Assembly (NCBI GenBank): GCA_942159475.1
Contig: OW804094.1
Span: forward strand, 48,542,966 to 48,606,965
DNA: 64,000 nt
Direction of reading: 5' to 3'
Origin: Sthenelais limicola
Lineage: Eukaryota; Annelida; Polychaeta; Phyllodocida; Sigalionidae
This document shows positions 13,514 to 25,300 of the stretch, piece after piece; position 1 is the first letter of the stretch, and each line of letters opens with the position of its first letter. The notes beneath the pieces are model-generated. The model ran no database searches. It was not told the DNA's origin and worked only from the letters and a program-made list of their open reading frames with translations. A program made the position numbers and the translations under genes.

Positions 13514-16500
13514 CTACTTACCCGCGTGATAACCTTGGTAATGATGTCCGTGAACAGCCTGATGGTAGCCTGAACACGGGGTTCCAGCCCGACGTCACAA
13601 CGAAAAGGACAACAAGGTTAATTACTACATGAACACCGAGCCCAAGCGTGAAGCCATGCATCCCTTCCGACTGCATTTGGCACTGACAAGTCCCAATATT
13701 TACCCTTGATTAAAAACCCATTTGGATTCGAAGAAGAAGGTTTTTAAGTCAAATTAATGGAAGAAATAAGAATACATTGGAAAAAGTAAGCCCTTTCTGA
13801 CATTGAGGTGTAGTAATTAAGCATAAAGGGTCCCAAGTTAATTTGATTTGAATACTTTTATTACAGAAACACTGCCATCAAAGTTCGTTGATATGGACAA
13901 AGAAATTAACCCCGTATACCTTTAATTAATTCACTGAAGGAATAAACTGTCTATAAATGTTTATAAGATGATCAACAACTCAAGTTCTTTAGGCCCTGCC
14001 CACACAATCACACAGCACCAAACCATCTTCAGCCAATCAAATGGATTTCTAACTTGCAATCGTTAGAAAGGGTCGTGTTACTAGCTTACATCGCAATGAA
14101 ATTATATCACCAATATAAATTTTACTAGGTATAAAATAATACCAACTATAATAACACCACTCATTATGAAACTAGTAAGCACACGAGGTCAGGTATGGAA
14201 TAATATCCGCATGCTTTGACCAGGCACAAGCGCCTAAAATCTATCAATAATCGTTAAGATACCAAATCATCTTTAGGCGTTTATTTGCTTGATATAACTT
14301 TCATCAATGAATGATTTACTATAAGAACGAAATGAAAAATAGAGTTTAGGTAGATGATGTGGTATCTGGAAAATGGTATTAGAAAATAGCTAAAATAAAA
14401 GGTTCACACAGCAATCAACTACTGTTTTTAAGTTGAATGAAAAGATGCATATTCACTGTTATATCTCTTGACGCTTATACTTTATCATCAAACCAATTAA
14501 ATTTCTAGATTTTATTGTTGAGGTATGCATATCTGTCCTGAACCAGCAGTCACATTTATTTTGTTTTGCAAGTAATACTTATACATTATCTCATGAAGTT
14601 GCTTTTCTTCGAGTAATTCAGTGTACTGGTCAGTGAATAAGCAGCCACGTAAAGCAAAGAAGCTGAGGGTGAATCTAATTGAGTAAAATACCCTATAACT
14701 ACTACACGAGTAATTTCTAAATCAGATGAGAAATCGTTACCTGGAGGTTGTTGTTGCTGAACTTGTTGTTGCTGCTGCTGTTGTTGTTGCATTTGGATAT
14801 TGTCCATTCGCCGTTTGAGACCAGCACCATTTGTTATAGCAGAGAGGAGAGTTACAGTGTCCGCTTGGGATGAAGTTTGGGGTTGTTGCTGTTTTTGATC
14901 TGTGGAAAGAGAGTAATGCAAGTCCAATTACACACTTATTTTCCAAAGTGAAAAAGTTTATTGTTTCTATTTAAAACCCAATATGGAACACTAAAGGATA
15001 AAGGAACATACTCATTTCACTTTCCCATTCGTCCTTCTTCGCTTGAATCTGATCCACCAAGTTATTGGACATTTTATTTAGGGAATTAATTTGTTTCTGG
15101 AAAAGACAGGACATCCGTTATTAGAAAGTACAAGTCTAATTAATATTCAAACTAATATGAAAGTGTAAAAAAGATGAATCAAATTCCATCACCTGATTAC
15201 TGAAATTAGAATAACATTGAACGAAATTATATTACCTGAAGATCGCCTGTTGCAGTGTTTACCCGGGAGTTTATGTGAGCAATTTTTTCTTCGACTTCAG
15301 GTTCAGGCTTTGTTCGGAGGTAGTCGGGTACGACTTCGTGGTTGAAGAACATAAGCCTCCCTTCTGTTAATTTCTAGTGTAAAAAAAATATATATTCATG
15401 TCAACAGAAAAATAAGCCTGAAAATGAAATAAATTTCATACACATTACATTTTAATTATGACGTGTAGCAACGAACATAATAGTAATAACAAAACACTAT
15501 AATTATGGAACTTAACAACTTTACTATGAAAACATTATGTTTTGATCCATCTATACTGAGTCAGTGGTATCCTTTGATGTTCCTGTAATTAACCATACAC
15601 TTTCCTGACTCGGGGACTGAGTATGTTGAACAAACCTCTAATTCGGGATCGCGTTCGGGCACCAGACTCAAGGGAAGCAGTATCTGGTTTCTTAGAGGGG
15701 GACACTTCTCATGTTTTAGCACCCTATTTAGCAGATTTATTTGTCCGGAGAGCAACGCAAAATTATCTAACACGGATGGCCTGCAATCAGAAAATAAATT
15801 CAGATGTTTAACAACAACTTTACGGTAGATAATGGAACCTATAATAAGAGCAACACACTTTTTCAACTCTATCTATCTAGGATCCTCAAGACGTTGGTCC
15901 TGTTTTAAAATCATCATGCATGGGCTTGTATTGCGGCCAATAAAAATAAACGGGTGTTACAAGTACCAATGATCGTTTGCAAAAAAACAATCTTTATAGT
16001 CTCATAATAAATCCATCTAAGGAACACAGTCTAAATACACTGTAATGCATTGTTTCGAATATCTATAATCAAGATAAAGTAATTTGAATAGAAATGTCAG
16101 ATGCCAGATGGAACTTACCAATTTAGGGTTTCATATTCTGTTTCCAACTTGTATATGAACGACATGATTGAGTTGCGAACTTCTTGTACCCTTTGTATAA
16201 GAGTCTCTATGGAAGTCTCTAAAAGTTTCTCTTCACGCTGAAATAGGAAAAACAAATATTGTACAGCCTTGGCTTGGTTACAATACAGTACAAATGTCAA
16301 GGTGACTCAGTAGTGATTTTGTTTATTGATGAATTTTTCTAAAATTTTTACCAATGATACTTGACATGAAATAATCATTATTGATTGAAAAAAAAATATA
16401 GGTCACCAGGCTAGTTTTCATGCTGATATTCCCTGCCATATATATTGAATACACACACACATAGGCGTGTGAAAAATGGCAAAAGTTGTAACCCGCTACT

Positions 16501-18990
16501 CACGCTAGGCGTTGCGCGCACCCCGTTACATAATCACTACTGAGTCACCTTAAAGGCCGGGCACAAGATCCGTCTGTAGACCGACCGGTCGGGGATTAAC
16601 ATCTAACTCCTCCCCACACCCCTTATATGGCTGGGATAAACTTTGACCCTATCCCATCACCCCCCTCGCTACTAAGCCTTTGTTTTGGGTTTGGATGGAG
16701 AAGTAGTGGCCGTTGCTGCAGCATAGTAGCATATAGACAGAGGTGCACTTTAATATCAATTAATATCTGGTGATTGGAGGTCTTTAATTACGAAAATAAA
16801 GAGGTTGGATTGCACTGAGTATCTTGGGTAGTTGAGTCTAGAGAGTACAACCGTTGGGAATGTTTGTTCATCAGTTACAAGTGTCACAGCATAATCTGCC
16901 CCCTCACATTTAGGCACACAACCATGTTTATTTAATTATCCATGTCAGTTTCAATGTCAAAGTAAATCATTGAATACACTGTCTGACATGGCTTTAGATT
17001 CTTGTCTAAGACTAGGTTTAGTGTTTCAAGTTTGTATAATTATATATGATTCCTGTCCTATCCCATGTGTGTTGCCTTGTGTGTAAGGCCAGTTCACTTC
17101 GGACCTGGGACTTGGTAGAAGTCTTTTCTGGGCATACACAGGACTATTGAGAGATACACTCCTGAGCTGTGTGGATTTTGAATGTATATCTAGCCCCTAC
17201 AATAGTTTGGCATTGAGTCATTTGGAATATATCTAACCCACCTCCTCTCCCATACATGGGCCATCAGTGGCAGTAAAGGGATGTGGGCGAGAGGGGTGGG
17301 GCAGCACATGGAGTAGCCATGTGCTTGGTATGTATATATGTACACACGCTGCATGGTTACTATGGATACCTACCTGTCAATCATTCCCTGGCTAACGGTT
17401 CTCATATTTAGAAATTTTTCAGGAAAAAACTGAATTTACACTTCTCTATGGATATGACTAAATCAACTATTTATGAGGATATGACATGTATACATCCATG
17501 TATATGTTCAGGAACTTTGTAGGTAAGTGGTTCATTATAATTCATCTTATCTGGAAGAATATTACCCCTAGTTGGTTATGAGTCTATGGTTTGAATGTGT
17601 AGGGAGGACTGCTGGGCAGAGCCATAGGCCGTTTATATATGCTGTGCCCGGCCTTTAAGGGAATATCAGCATTATGCAAATGAAGTATGTATAATTTAGT
17701 CTTGATATAAACTATTCAGCCTGCTGATTTTTGGTGTGTGAGTTCGTATCTACAGTACCTGCATCTATATTAAATTTCATTAAGATTCATGGAGCCGTTT
17801 TTGTTCAAATCAAATATTTATCAGGAATTTCATTTTTTCCCCATTTTTTTCTCATAAATAAGTCGTAATATAGAAAAATCTAGCCTGGAAAGCCATCCTG
17901 ATTTTTTGTGTATGAGTTAGCAAATACTGTATCTACATTCATATTAAATTTTAAAAAAATTCATCAAACAGTTTTTTTTAAAACGCTGATTGTCATCAGC
18001 CAAAGTCAATTTTGCTAGTGCCCTATACTGCCACTGGGGGGCTTCCAGGGGGCTAACTCAGGATTTGAGGAAAAAAAATTATCTGATGATTAGTATATAT
18101 ATGTTGAATGTCTGGGTGAAATTTGATGTCTGAATTCATGTGAGAACCATTTTAAACGAATTATGTTAATAAATCACTCAAATGTAGTAAAATCACTCAA
18201 ATATGATTTATTATTTCTATCTCCATACCGCCATAGCATGAAAACTAGCCTGGTGACCTATATTTTTTTTCAATCAATAATGATTATTTCATGTCAACCC
18301 AGCTAACAATTTTCCGTTGTATTCACGTTGTGGCGACGTTATTTTCTATGTTTTGGTCGGTTGTAATTACGTAAATCTGTATGGGAGAAATTACGTGAAT
18401 ACAACGTAGAAATCATTTTTTAAAAAATTTATTATTCTTTAATTTAAATTATCTTTTGTTTAAAAAAATGTTTACGTTGTATTCACGTTATTTCTCCCAT
18501 ACAGATTTACGTCGCTACAACGTGAACAATCACAACGTAGAAATTACGTAGTGTGTTAGCTGGGAAGTATCATTGGTAAAAATTTTAGAAAAATTCATCA
18601 ATAAACAAAATCACTACTGAGTCACCTTAAGTCTAAAGAATAATAATCATTGTCATTTTGTATTCAAGTCTCAAGATAGCCTATGTAATTGGCCTCACTC
18701 CCTGGGGTGCGGAGATGATACTCTGTCTAGTCTCAAGATAGACGGTGTATCTATCTCTACCTCCAAACAAAACAAAAACTGTAGGGGAGGAAGGGCTGGG
18801 ACTGGTCAAGAAGACAAGATTATTGAAGATAGATGGATTGACTTGGTCTTGGGCGATATTATAAGTAGCAGCGGACAAATAAAAGGTGAAAAGCGGTCGG
18901 ATGTCTATTCTTTGGGTACGAAAATAAAATGTGCTGTTAAGAAAACAATAACATCAGGAAAAATCTCCTTTGCAAATATATTACCTGCAT
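13514..18990 (-). CDS. MED8: Mediator complex subunit 8
   Basis: MED8 is a head-module subunit of Mediator, which bridges transcription factors and RNA polymerase II in the nucleus. Minus-strand exons are 18990-18985 (ATGCAG only), 16237-16119, 15780-15636, 15373-15236, 15096-15012, 14899-14741 and 13569-13514 (stop TAG). Phases agree throughout, giving 235 residues (human 268). Recognisable blocks are QREEKLLE..., [48 protein letters not shown] and [15 protein letters not shown]. The tail carries a polyglutamine stretch before a His/Tyr-rich end. The two-codon first exon is inferred because human MED8 starts MQREEK and the acceptor at 16237 begins exactly at the Arg codon. An identical ATGCAG-GT word also occurs at 17764-17757, inside transposon DNA. 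The last exon is assigned by phase only and is less certain. Confidence 0.93.
16554..17654. mobile_element. piggyBac-like non-autonomous element flanked by TTAA
   Basis: The ends are AGGCCGGGCACA and its exact reverse complement TGTGCCCGGCCT. TTAA is present immediately outside each end (16550-16553 and 17655-17658). TTAA duplications are the hallmark of piggyBac and Kolobok-type elements. The 1.1 kb interior shows no long open frame. Confidence 0.75.
18298..18564. mobile_element. 267-bp MITE nested in the right arm of the MED8-intron element
   Basis: The element starts CCCAGCTAAC and ends GTTAGCTGGG. Its interior is largely palindromic (TTACGTAAATCTGTATGGGAG is mirrored by CTCCCATACAGATTTACGT). 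The other arm of the host element keeps the uninterrupted sequence (about 16348-16375), which acts as an empty site and shows that AA was duplicated (18296-18297 and 18565-18566). Confidence 0.85.
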
Positions 18991-19230
18991 CTTTTCGATT
19001 TGTGATAGACGACAAGTCCTCGTTTCTGACTACTGCTCGAAACCCGCTTGCTCGCGGATAACTTGTACGCCCGAAACGGCCCCGAGGGCCTGTCGGGACA
19101 AACAACAACGTCGCGCCACGAACGCGCTGGAGAACAAAGTCCGTGGCGCTCAGCGCTGATTGGCTGGATATTTTTAGCAAGGGGTTGCGCCGGGATTCAC
19201 CCACCGTAGCAGACAGCTAGCAGACAGCTT
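18985..19230 (-). promoter_or_regulatory. MED8 promoter region, CpG-rich
   Basis: About 19030-19200 is the most CpG-dense stretch of this part of the window (CGAAACCCGC, GCCCGAAACGGCCCCGAGGG, CGTCGCGCCACGAACGCGC). It lies directly upstream of the proposed two-codon MED8 first exon, supporting a start there rather than inside the intronic transposon. A divergent plus-strand transcript is possible but has no visible coding exon. Confidence 0.55.
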
Positions 19231-20389
19231 GCAGACGAGCATCCTGAGGTAGTTTATCTGTATTTATCTAACTTTGAGGTAACAAAATAAGCTGTTTGCG
19301 TTTGAAATAGTTCAAAAAAAGAAATGTGAAGTCAGAATTTGATTTATTTCAAGGGATTTAGCTTGTATTACAAATCATACTCGACCTCACCTATAGCCTA
19401 TGGGTATAGGCCTGAGCTAAGTGGATACGAATGTAAACATTCACATCTCAAACGGTCATAGTATGTATATCTTAAGTAAAAAGCATTTGTATAAGCTACT
19501 GAAATCGTATCCTTTTGGTATTAGTGTGTTGTATCTCTCTCTCAACTCAATTCCCTGTGCATAAGCATTTCTGATCCGAATACTTCTAGTAAATGTTGAT
19601 GTTTATGAGCACCTAGGTTTGTGCGCATCTCCTTGTAGTTGTACGTAAGCCGTAAGGGACCGTTCATTTTTAACCACTAGTGGGGTGGGGGTGTGAGGTT
19701 TTATGGGGGAGACCTTTTTTGTTTTTGTGCAGAATTTGAAAGGTTTGGGGATTGGGGGTGGGGGGCAGACTGGTGCCGTGTGTGTGTGAGGGGGGGGGGA
19801 ATCTATTTTTGCACAGACTCAGAACTACCATGGTTTAGGAGGTCTTTTTGCACAAATTTTCAAGTGTGTGTGTGGGGGGGGGGGGGGGGGGGAGCAAGAA
19901 ATTTGCACAAGACTTTAGTGGGGGCGGGGAAGGTCATACAATTTTGCACAAGAATTTTTTGCAAATTCTGACCTCCACGACCACCCCCTTCCAGTGGTGA
20001 ACAATTCCTAATCAGGTCGTGCAAAGAGAGGGAGATATCTTGATAATCTTTATCTTTATAATAAACCTCTATCTGGCAATTAATTTCTGGATTCGTCATA
20101 ATGCTCTCGATCCTTGTATAATTATTGATGTCTCTCTCCCCTCTCCAATTAATAAATCGTTTTTTTGTACGACATTATTATATGCCAACACTCACTCTCA
20201 GTTATATTTTTGCTTCATTCAAAAAGGCTCTGAATATCATTTTATTATTATGGAAAATTCTTTGACAATAAATATAACATTTCACAGCAGTTAACAACCA
20301 GTAAATGAAGTTTTTTTGTGGGCTCTTCCCATATATAACCAAGTAAAATATTTGTTTCATTTAATTCGTCTGGCCTGAATTCTGTCAGT
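19231..20389. other. Intergenic sequence with poly-G tracts
   Basis: No supported gene. Several G-runs occur (19788-19799, 19873-19892) in a G/T-rich stretch repeating phrases like TTTGCACAA. Short frames across this stretch are simple-sequence artefacts. Confidence 0.5.
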
Positions 20390-21540
20390 AATTTACTTCT
20401 CTGCACCCAGAATTTGACTTGCTCCTATAAAGAGTTTTGATCTTCACATGTTACAAAAAAGTGACAAATCGTGTCATCCTCTCCACAATATTCACAGCTT
20501 GGTTCTGTGTATAATTCTATATTGGAGCAGTTGCCATTTTGCTATTTTATTACATTGAAATGGAATCATAAATTTCTCCTTCCACACCTTCTCCAACCCT
20601 ATAAAATGTTCTCTTCTTAGTAAGGTATTCCATACCTCCTGTTTCTCATAATCTGGGTTGGCCTGTTTTACTAGCTCACCATACACATTTTTTGTTTTTA
20701 AATCTTCAATTTTTAATAGCTTATCATTTATCTTGAACATTATATGATCTTTTTTAAGTATGACAAAATCCTCTCCTGCTGCCATGTGTAACCATTCTCT
20801 AGGAATCACAGCCACTAGCTTCAATCTATCACTCTTACATCCCAATATATATCATATTTCAAATTTAACTCTCTCGCCGACATGATTTTTTGTCACTATT
20901 CAACAAATGACCTATCACTTCGATTCCACACTCTAACCAGTCACTATTTCTGATGGGTTTATTGTTTTTTCTAATCTTTTGGTTGTTCCATATTCTCTCT
21001 ACAAACACCTCTAGCCCCGATTATGGCTTATACTTCATTCCATATTTTTAATACCTCTGTATAGAATCCACTGAGAGATTTCTGAGGCATACTTTTACTT
21101 GTGAGCACATATCTTATTTTTTCACCATAAAATGCCTCTAAAATTCCTACCCATTTGGGTTGGTTATTATACAGCATTTTCTGAATCCATTTGATTCTTT
21201 TTTCTTTTTTTTAAAACATATCTTTATTCAGGGAATATAAGCTGGCATATGCCATAACTGTTAATGTATAAGGATCGGGCAGTCCGGTATTCCTTGGTTT
21301 TTATTATTTCTTCTATACATCTCACATTTAGTCCTCCATTTTCATAGCTCTGTTTCAAGAAGCCAAAACTTATTTTCACATTTCTTGAGCCCGGCTTAAT
21401 CGTTTTTGTTATCCCTTTGATTTCTTTCACAAATTTTTTGTCCAACTGAACACACAATAAAACATGTTGAATTATTGGAACAATTAACGTATCATTAACC
21501 ACTGTTTTTCCTCCAAGGGACACATTCCTTGACCCCAGAG
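20390..21540 (-). pseudogene. LINE (non-LTR retrotransposon) ORF2 C-terminal remnant
   Basis: Minus-strand frames carry the C-terminal part of a LINE ORF2. At 21523-21224, SLGGKTVVNDTLIV and SYENGGLNVRCIEE resemble the segment after the reverse-transcriptase palm, usually S-L-R-G-K..N-T-L and E-N-G-G-L. At 20845-20492 a second frame continues the thumb/connection. Just downstream (about 20500-20420) YTEPSCEYCGEDDTICHFF gives the CCHC-type knuckle near the ORF2 end. Frames are broken relative to one another and endonuclease and palm are missing, so this is a 5'-truncated, decayed copy. An L1/Tx1-like clade is plausible but not established. Confidence 0.75.
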
Positions 21541-22319
21541 ACCAACGACACCCCTCATTTTTGATAAGGCTAGCTCATAATTTTTACCAGCTTCCTTCTC
21601 TCTATGTATGGTACGTAAGGATTAGATAAATAAATTCCCCGAATTTTAACCAAGTTTTCCCATGCAATTCCACAGCCTCCAGCTTTATCTGAAGACCTTT
21701 TTTGATTTTTTTTTTAGGGAGAGAGAGGAGGGAGGGGAAGGGCTGATGTACAACCCCCTATATTTTAGAATTTTGAGAGACCTACCATACCATATTCAAA
21801 TGATCTGCACAAATAAGAATTCCAGGCCATTAAGTATGAGCCTTATCAATAATGAGTATTCTTATAATTATACGATATAACAATACATTCTCCTATTCAA
21901 ATATTATTCCTTACTCAAAGTATATACAGAACACCCTACAATGCATTTATATGATAATTCTAATTCTAATCTTAATATCAAATTGCCTTTGTGGACCAAG
22001 GTGGGGATGGCTCCCTACATAAATTTTATGTCAAATGAAGCGAGAAAGAGTTAGAACACCTCCCACATGGCCGAAGAGATTCTTTCTGCAGCATTAATTA
22101 ACAAAAATAAAAATGTTTTTCTATTCTATTCTATTTATTACATTATTTATTTCCAGAACGCATTAACCCTGAAACTTAATGGAGGTGTGATATCAATACA
22201 AATATCGACTGGAGCATGGGTCAGTTCTACTCTTTCATTACTTTGTCCCATATTTTGCCTGTACTTATGTCTTATTGAATGCTTTGAATACACATTGCCC
22301 TGCCCTGTCAGTCTCTGAT
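21541..22319. other. Sequence between the LINE remnant and the minisatellite
   Basis: No supported gene. It may include more decayed LINE sequence on the minus strand. Simple A/G-rich sequence lies near 21708-21740. Confidence 0.4.
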
Positions 22320-25300
22320 AGTGGATGCCCTGGGGGCCTATTCTATATTCGCTCCATGTACATCATATAGTGAATGCCCTGAGGGCCTCCCCTACTCAAC
22401 CATATGCCCTGAGGGCCTGTTCTATATATTACCTGTATGTGTATCATAGTGGATGGCCTGAGGGCCTACCCTACTCAACCATATATATGCCCTGTTCTAT
22501 ATTCTCTCCATGTATACCATGAAGTGGATGCCCTGAGGGCCTCCCAATCTCAATAATATGCCCTGAGGGCCTGTTCTATATTCTCTCCATGTATATCATA
22601 TAATGGATGCCCTGAGGGCCGCCTCTACTCAACCATATGCCCTGAGGGCCTGCTCTATATATTACCTGTATGTGTATCATGTGTGTATCATGTAGTGGAT
22701 GCCCTGAGGGCCTCCACATCTCAATAATATGCCCTGAGGGCCTGTTCTATATTCTCTCCATGTGTATCATAGTGGATGCCCTGAGGGCCTTCCCTACTCA
22801 ACCATATGCCCTGAGGGCCTGCTCTATATATTACCTGTATGTGTATCATAGTGGATGCCCTGAGGGCCTGTTCTATATATTACCTGTATGTGTATCATAG
22901 TGGATGCCCTGAGGGCCTGTTCTATATTCTCTCCATGTATATCATGTGGTGGATGCCCTGAGGGCCTGTTCTATATAATTATTACCTGTATGTATATCAT
23001 ATAATGGATGCCCTGAGGGCCTCCCCTACTCAACCATATGCCCTGAGGGCCTGTTCTATATATTACCTGTATGTGTATCATAGTGGATGCCCTGAGGGCT
23101 TCCCTTACTCAACCATATGCCCTGAGGGCCTGTTCTATATTCTCTCCATGTATATCATGTAGTGGATGCCCTGAGGGCCTGTTCTATATATTACCTGTAT
23201 GTATATCATATAATGGATGCCCTGAGGGCCTCCCCTACTCAACCATATGCCCTGAGGGCCTGTTCTATATATTACCTGTATGTGTATCATAGTGGATGCC
23301 CTGAGGGCTTCCCTTACTCAACCATATGCCCTGAGGGCCTGTTCTATATTCTCTCCATGTATATCATGTAGTGGATGCCCTGAGGGCCTGTTCTATATAT
23401 TACCTGTATGTATATCATATAATGGATGCCCTGAGGGCCTCCCCTACTCAACCATATGCCCTGAGGGCCTGTTCTATATATTACCTGTACCGTAGTGGCC
23501 CGTTCATAAGCCCGGGCTTATATTTGTTTCGACCCCCCTTTAGCCCTGGCTTGCAATTGAGATAGGCTTTTAATTGAGTATTAAATTATAGAGGATTTTA
23601 TTTTTTCATGACCCTCATACCCCCGGCCTGCATTCGAGATAGGCTTGTAAACAGGTCCCGGCTTATAAACGGGCCACTACGGTATGTGTATCATAGTGGA
23701 TGCCCTGAGGGCCTCCCTTACTCAACCATATGCCCTGAGGGCCTGTTCTATATTCTCTCCATGTGTATCATGTAGTGGATGCCCTGAGGGCCTGTTCTAT
23801 ATATTACCTGTATGTATATCATATAATGGATGCCCTGAGGGCCTCCCCTACTCAACCATATGCCCTGAGGGCCTGTTCTATATATTACCTGTATGTGTAT
23901 CATAGTGGATGCCCTGAGGGCCTCCCTTACTCAACCATATGCCCTGAGGGCCTGTTCTATATTCTCTCCATGTGTATCATGTAGTGGATGCCCTGAGGGC
24001 CTGTTCTATATATTACCTGTATGTATATCATATAATGGATGCCCTGAGGGCCTCCCCTACTCAACCATATGCCCTGAGGGCCTGTTCTATATATTACCTG
24101 TATGTGTATCATAGTGGATGCCCTGAGGGCCTCCCTTACTCAACCATATGCCCTGAGGGCCTGTTCTATATTCTCTCCATGTGTATCATAGTGGATGCCC
24201 TGAGGGCCTCCCAATCTCAATAATATGCCCTGAGGGCCTGTTCTATATTCTCTCCATGTGTATCATAGTGGATGCCCTGAGGGCCTCCCCTACTCAACCA
24301 TATGCCCTGAGGGCCTGTTCTATATATTACCTGTATGTGTATCATAGTGGATGCCTTGAGGGCCTGTTCTATATATTACCTGTATGTGTATCATAGTGGA
24401 TGCCCTGAGGGCCTCCCTTACTCAACCATATGCCCTGAGGGCCTGTTCTATATTCTCTCCATGTGTATCATGTAGTGGATGCCCTGAGGGCCTGTTCTAT
24501 ATATTACCTGTATGTATATCATATAATGGATGCCCTGAGGGCCTCCCCTACTCAACCATATGCCCTGAGGGCCTGTTCTATATATTACCTGTATGTGTAT
24601 CATAGTGGATGCCCTGAGGGCCTCCCTTACTCAACCATATGCCCTGAGGGCCTGTTCTATATTCTCTCCATGTGTATCATAGTGGATGCCCTGAGGGCCT
24701 CCCAATCTCAATAATATGCCCTGAGGGCCTGTTCTATATTCTCTCCATGTGTATCATAGTGGATGCCCTGAGGGCCTCCCCTACTCAACCATATGCCCTG
24801 AGGGCCTGTTCTATATATTACCTGTATGTGTATCATAGTGGATGCCTTGAGGGCCTGTTCTATATATTACCTGTATGTGTATCATAGTGGATGCCCTGAG
24901 GGCCTCCCTTACTCAACCATATGCCCTGAGGGCCTGTTCTATATTCTCTCCATGTGTATCATGTAGTGGATGCCCTGAGGGCCTGTTCTATATATTACCT
25001 GTATGTATATCATATAATGGATGCCCTGAGGGCCTCCCCTACTCAACCATATGCCCTGAGGGCCTGTTCTATATATTACCTGTATGTGTATCATAGTGGA
25101 TGCCCTGAGGGCCTCCCTTACTCAACCATATGCCCTGAGGGCCTGTTCTATATTCTCTCCATGTGTATCATAGTGGATGCCCTGAGGGCCTCCCAATCTC
25201 AATAATATGCCCTGAGGGCCTGTTCTATATTCTCTCCATGTGTATCATAGTGGATGCCCTGAGGGCCTCCCCTACTCAACCATATGCCCTGAGGGCCTGT

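Larger units (their letters stand above)
16299..18628. mobile_element. Composite inverted-repeat transposon cluster in MED8 intron 1
   Basis: The end AAGGTGACTCAGTAGTGATT at 16299 recurs inverted at 16531-16550 and at about 18609-18628. A longer arm (16299-16424) is matched in inverted order by 18235-18628 once a later insertion is removed. Two other elements have landed inside it (16554-17654 and 18298-18564). No transposase frame was seen, so this is a nest of non-autonomous elements within a host intron. Confidence 0.75.

Noticed and set aside
17757..17764. MED8 initiator ATGCAG/GT inside intron 1
   Set aside because: It is an identical word but lies in AT-rich transposon DNA with no promoter features. 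The copy at 18985-18990 abuts the CpG-rich promoter.
19693..20099. Gly- and Pro-rich frames around 19.7-20.1 kb
   Set aside because: They are produced by poly-G and simple G/T-rich sequence; there is no start context, splice sites or homology.
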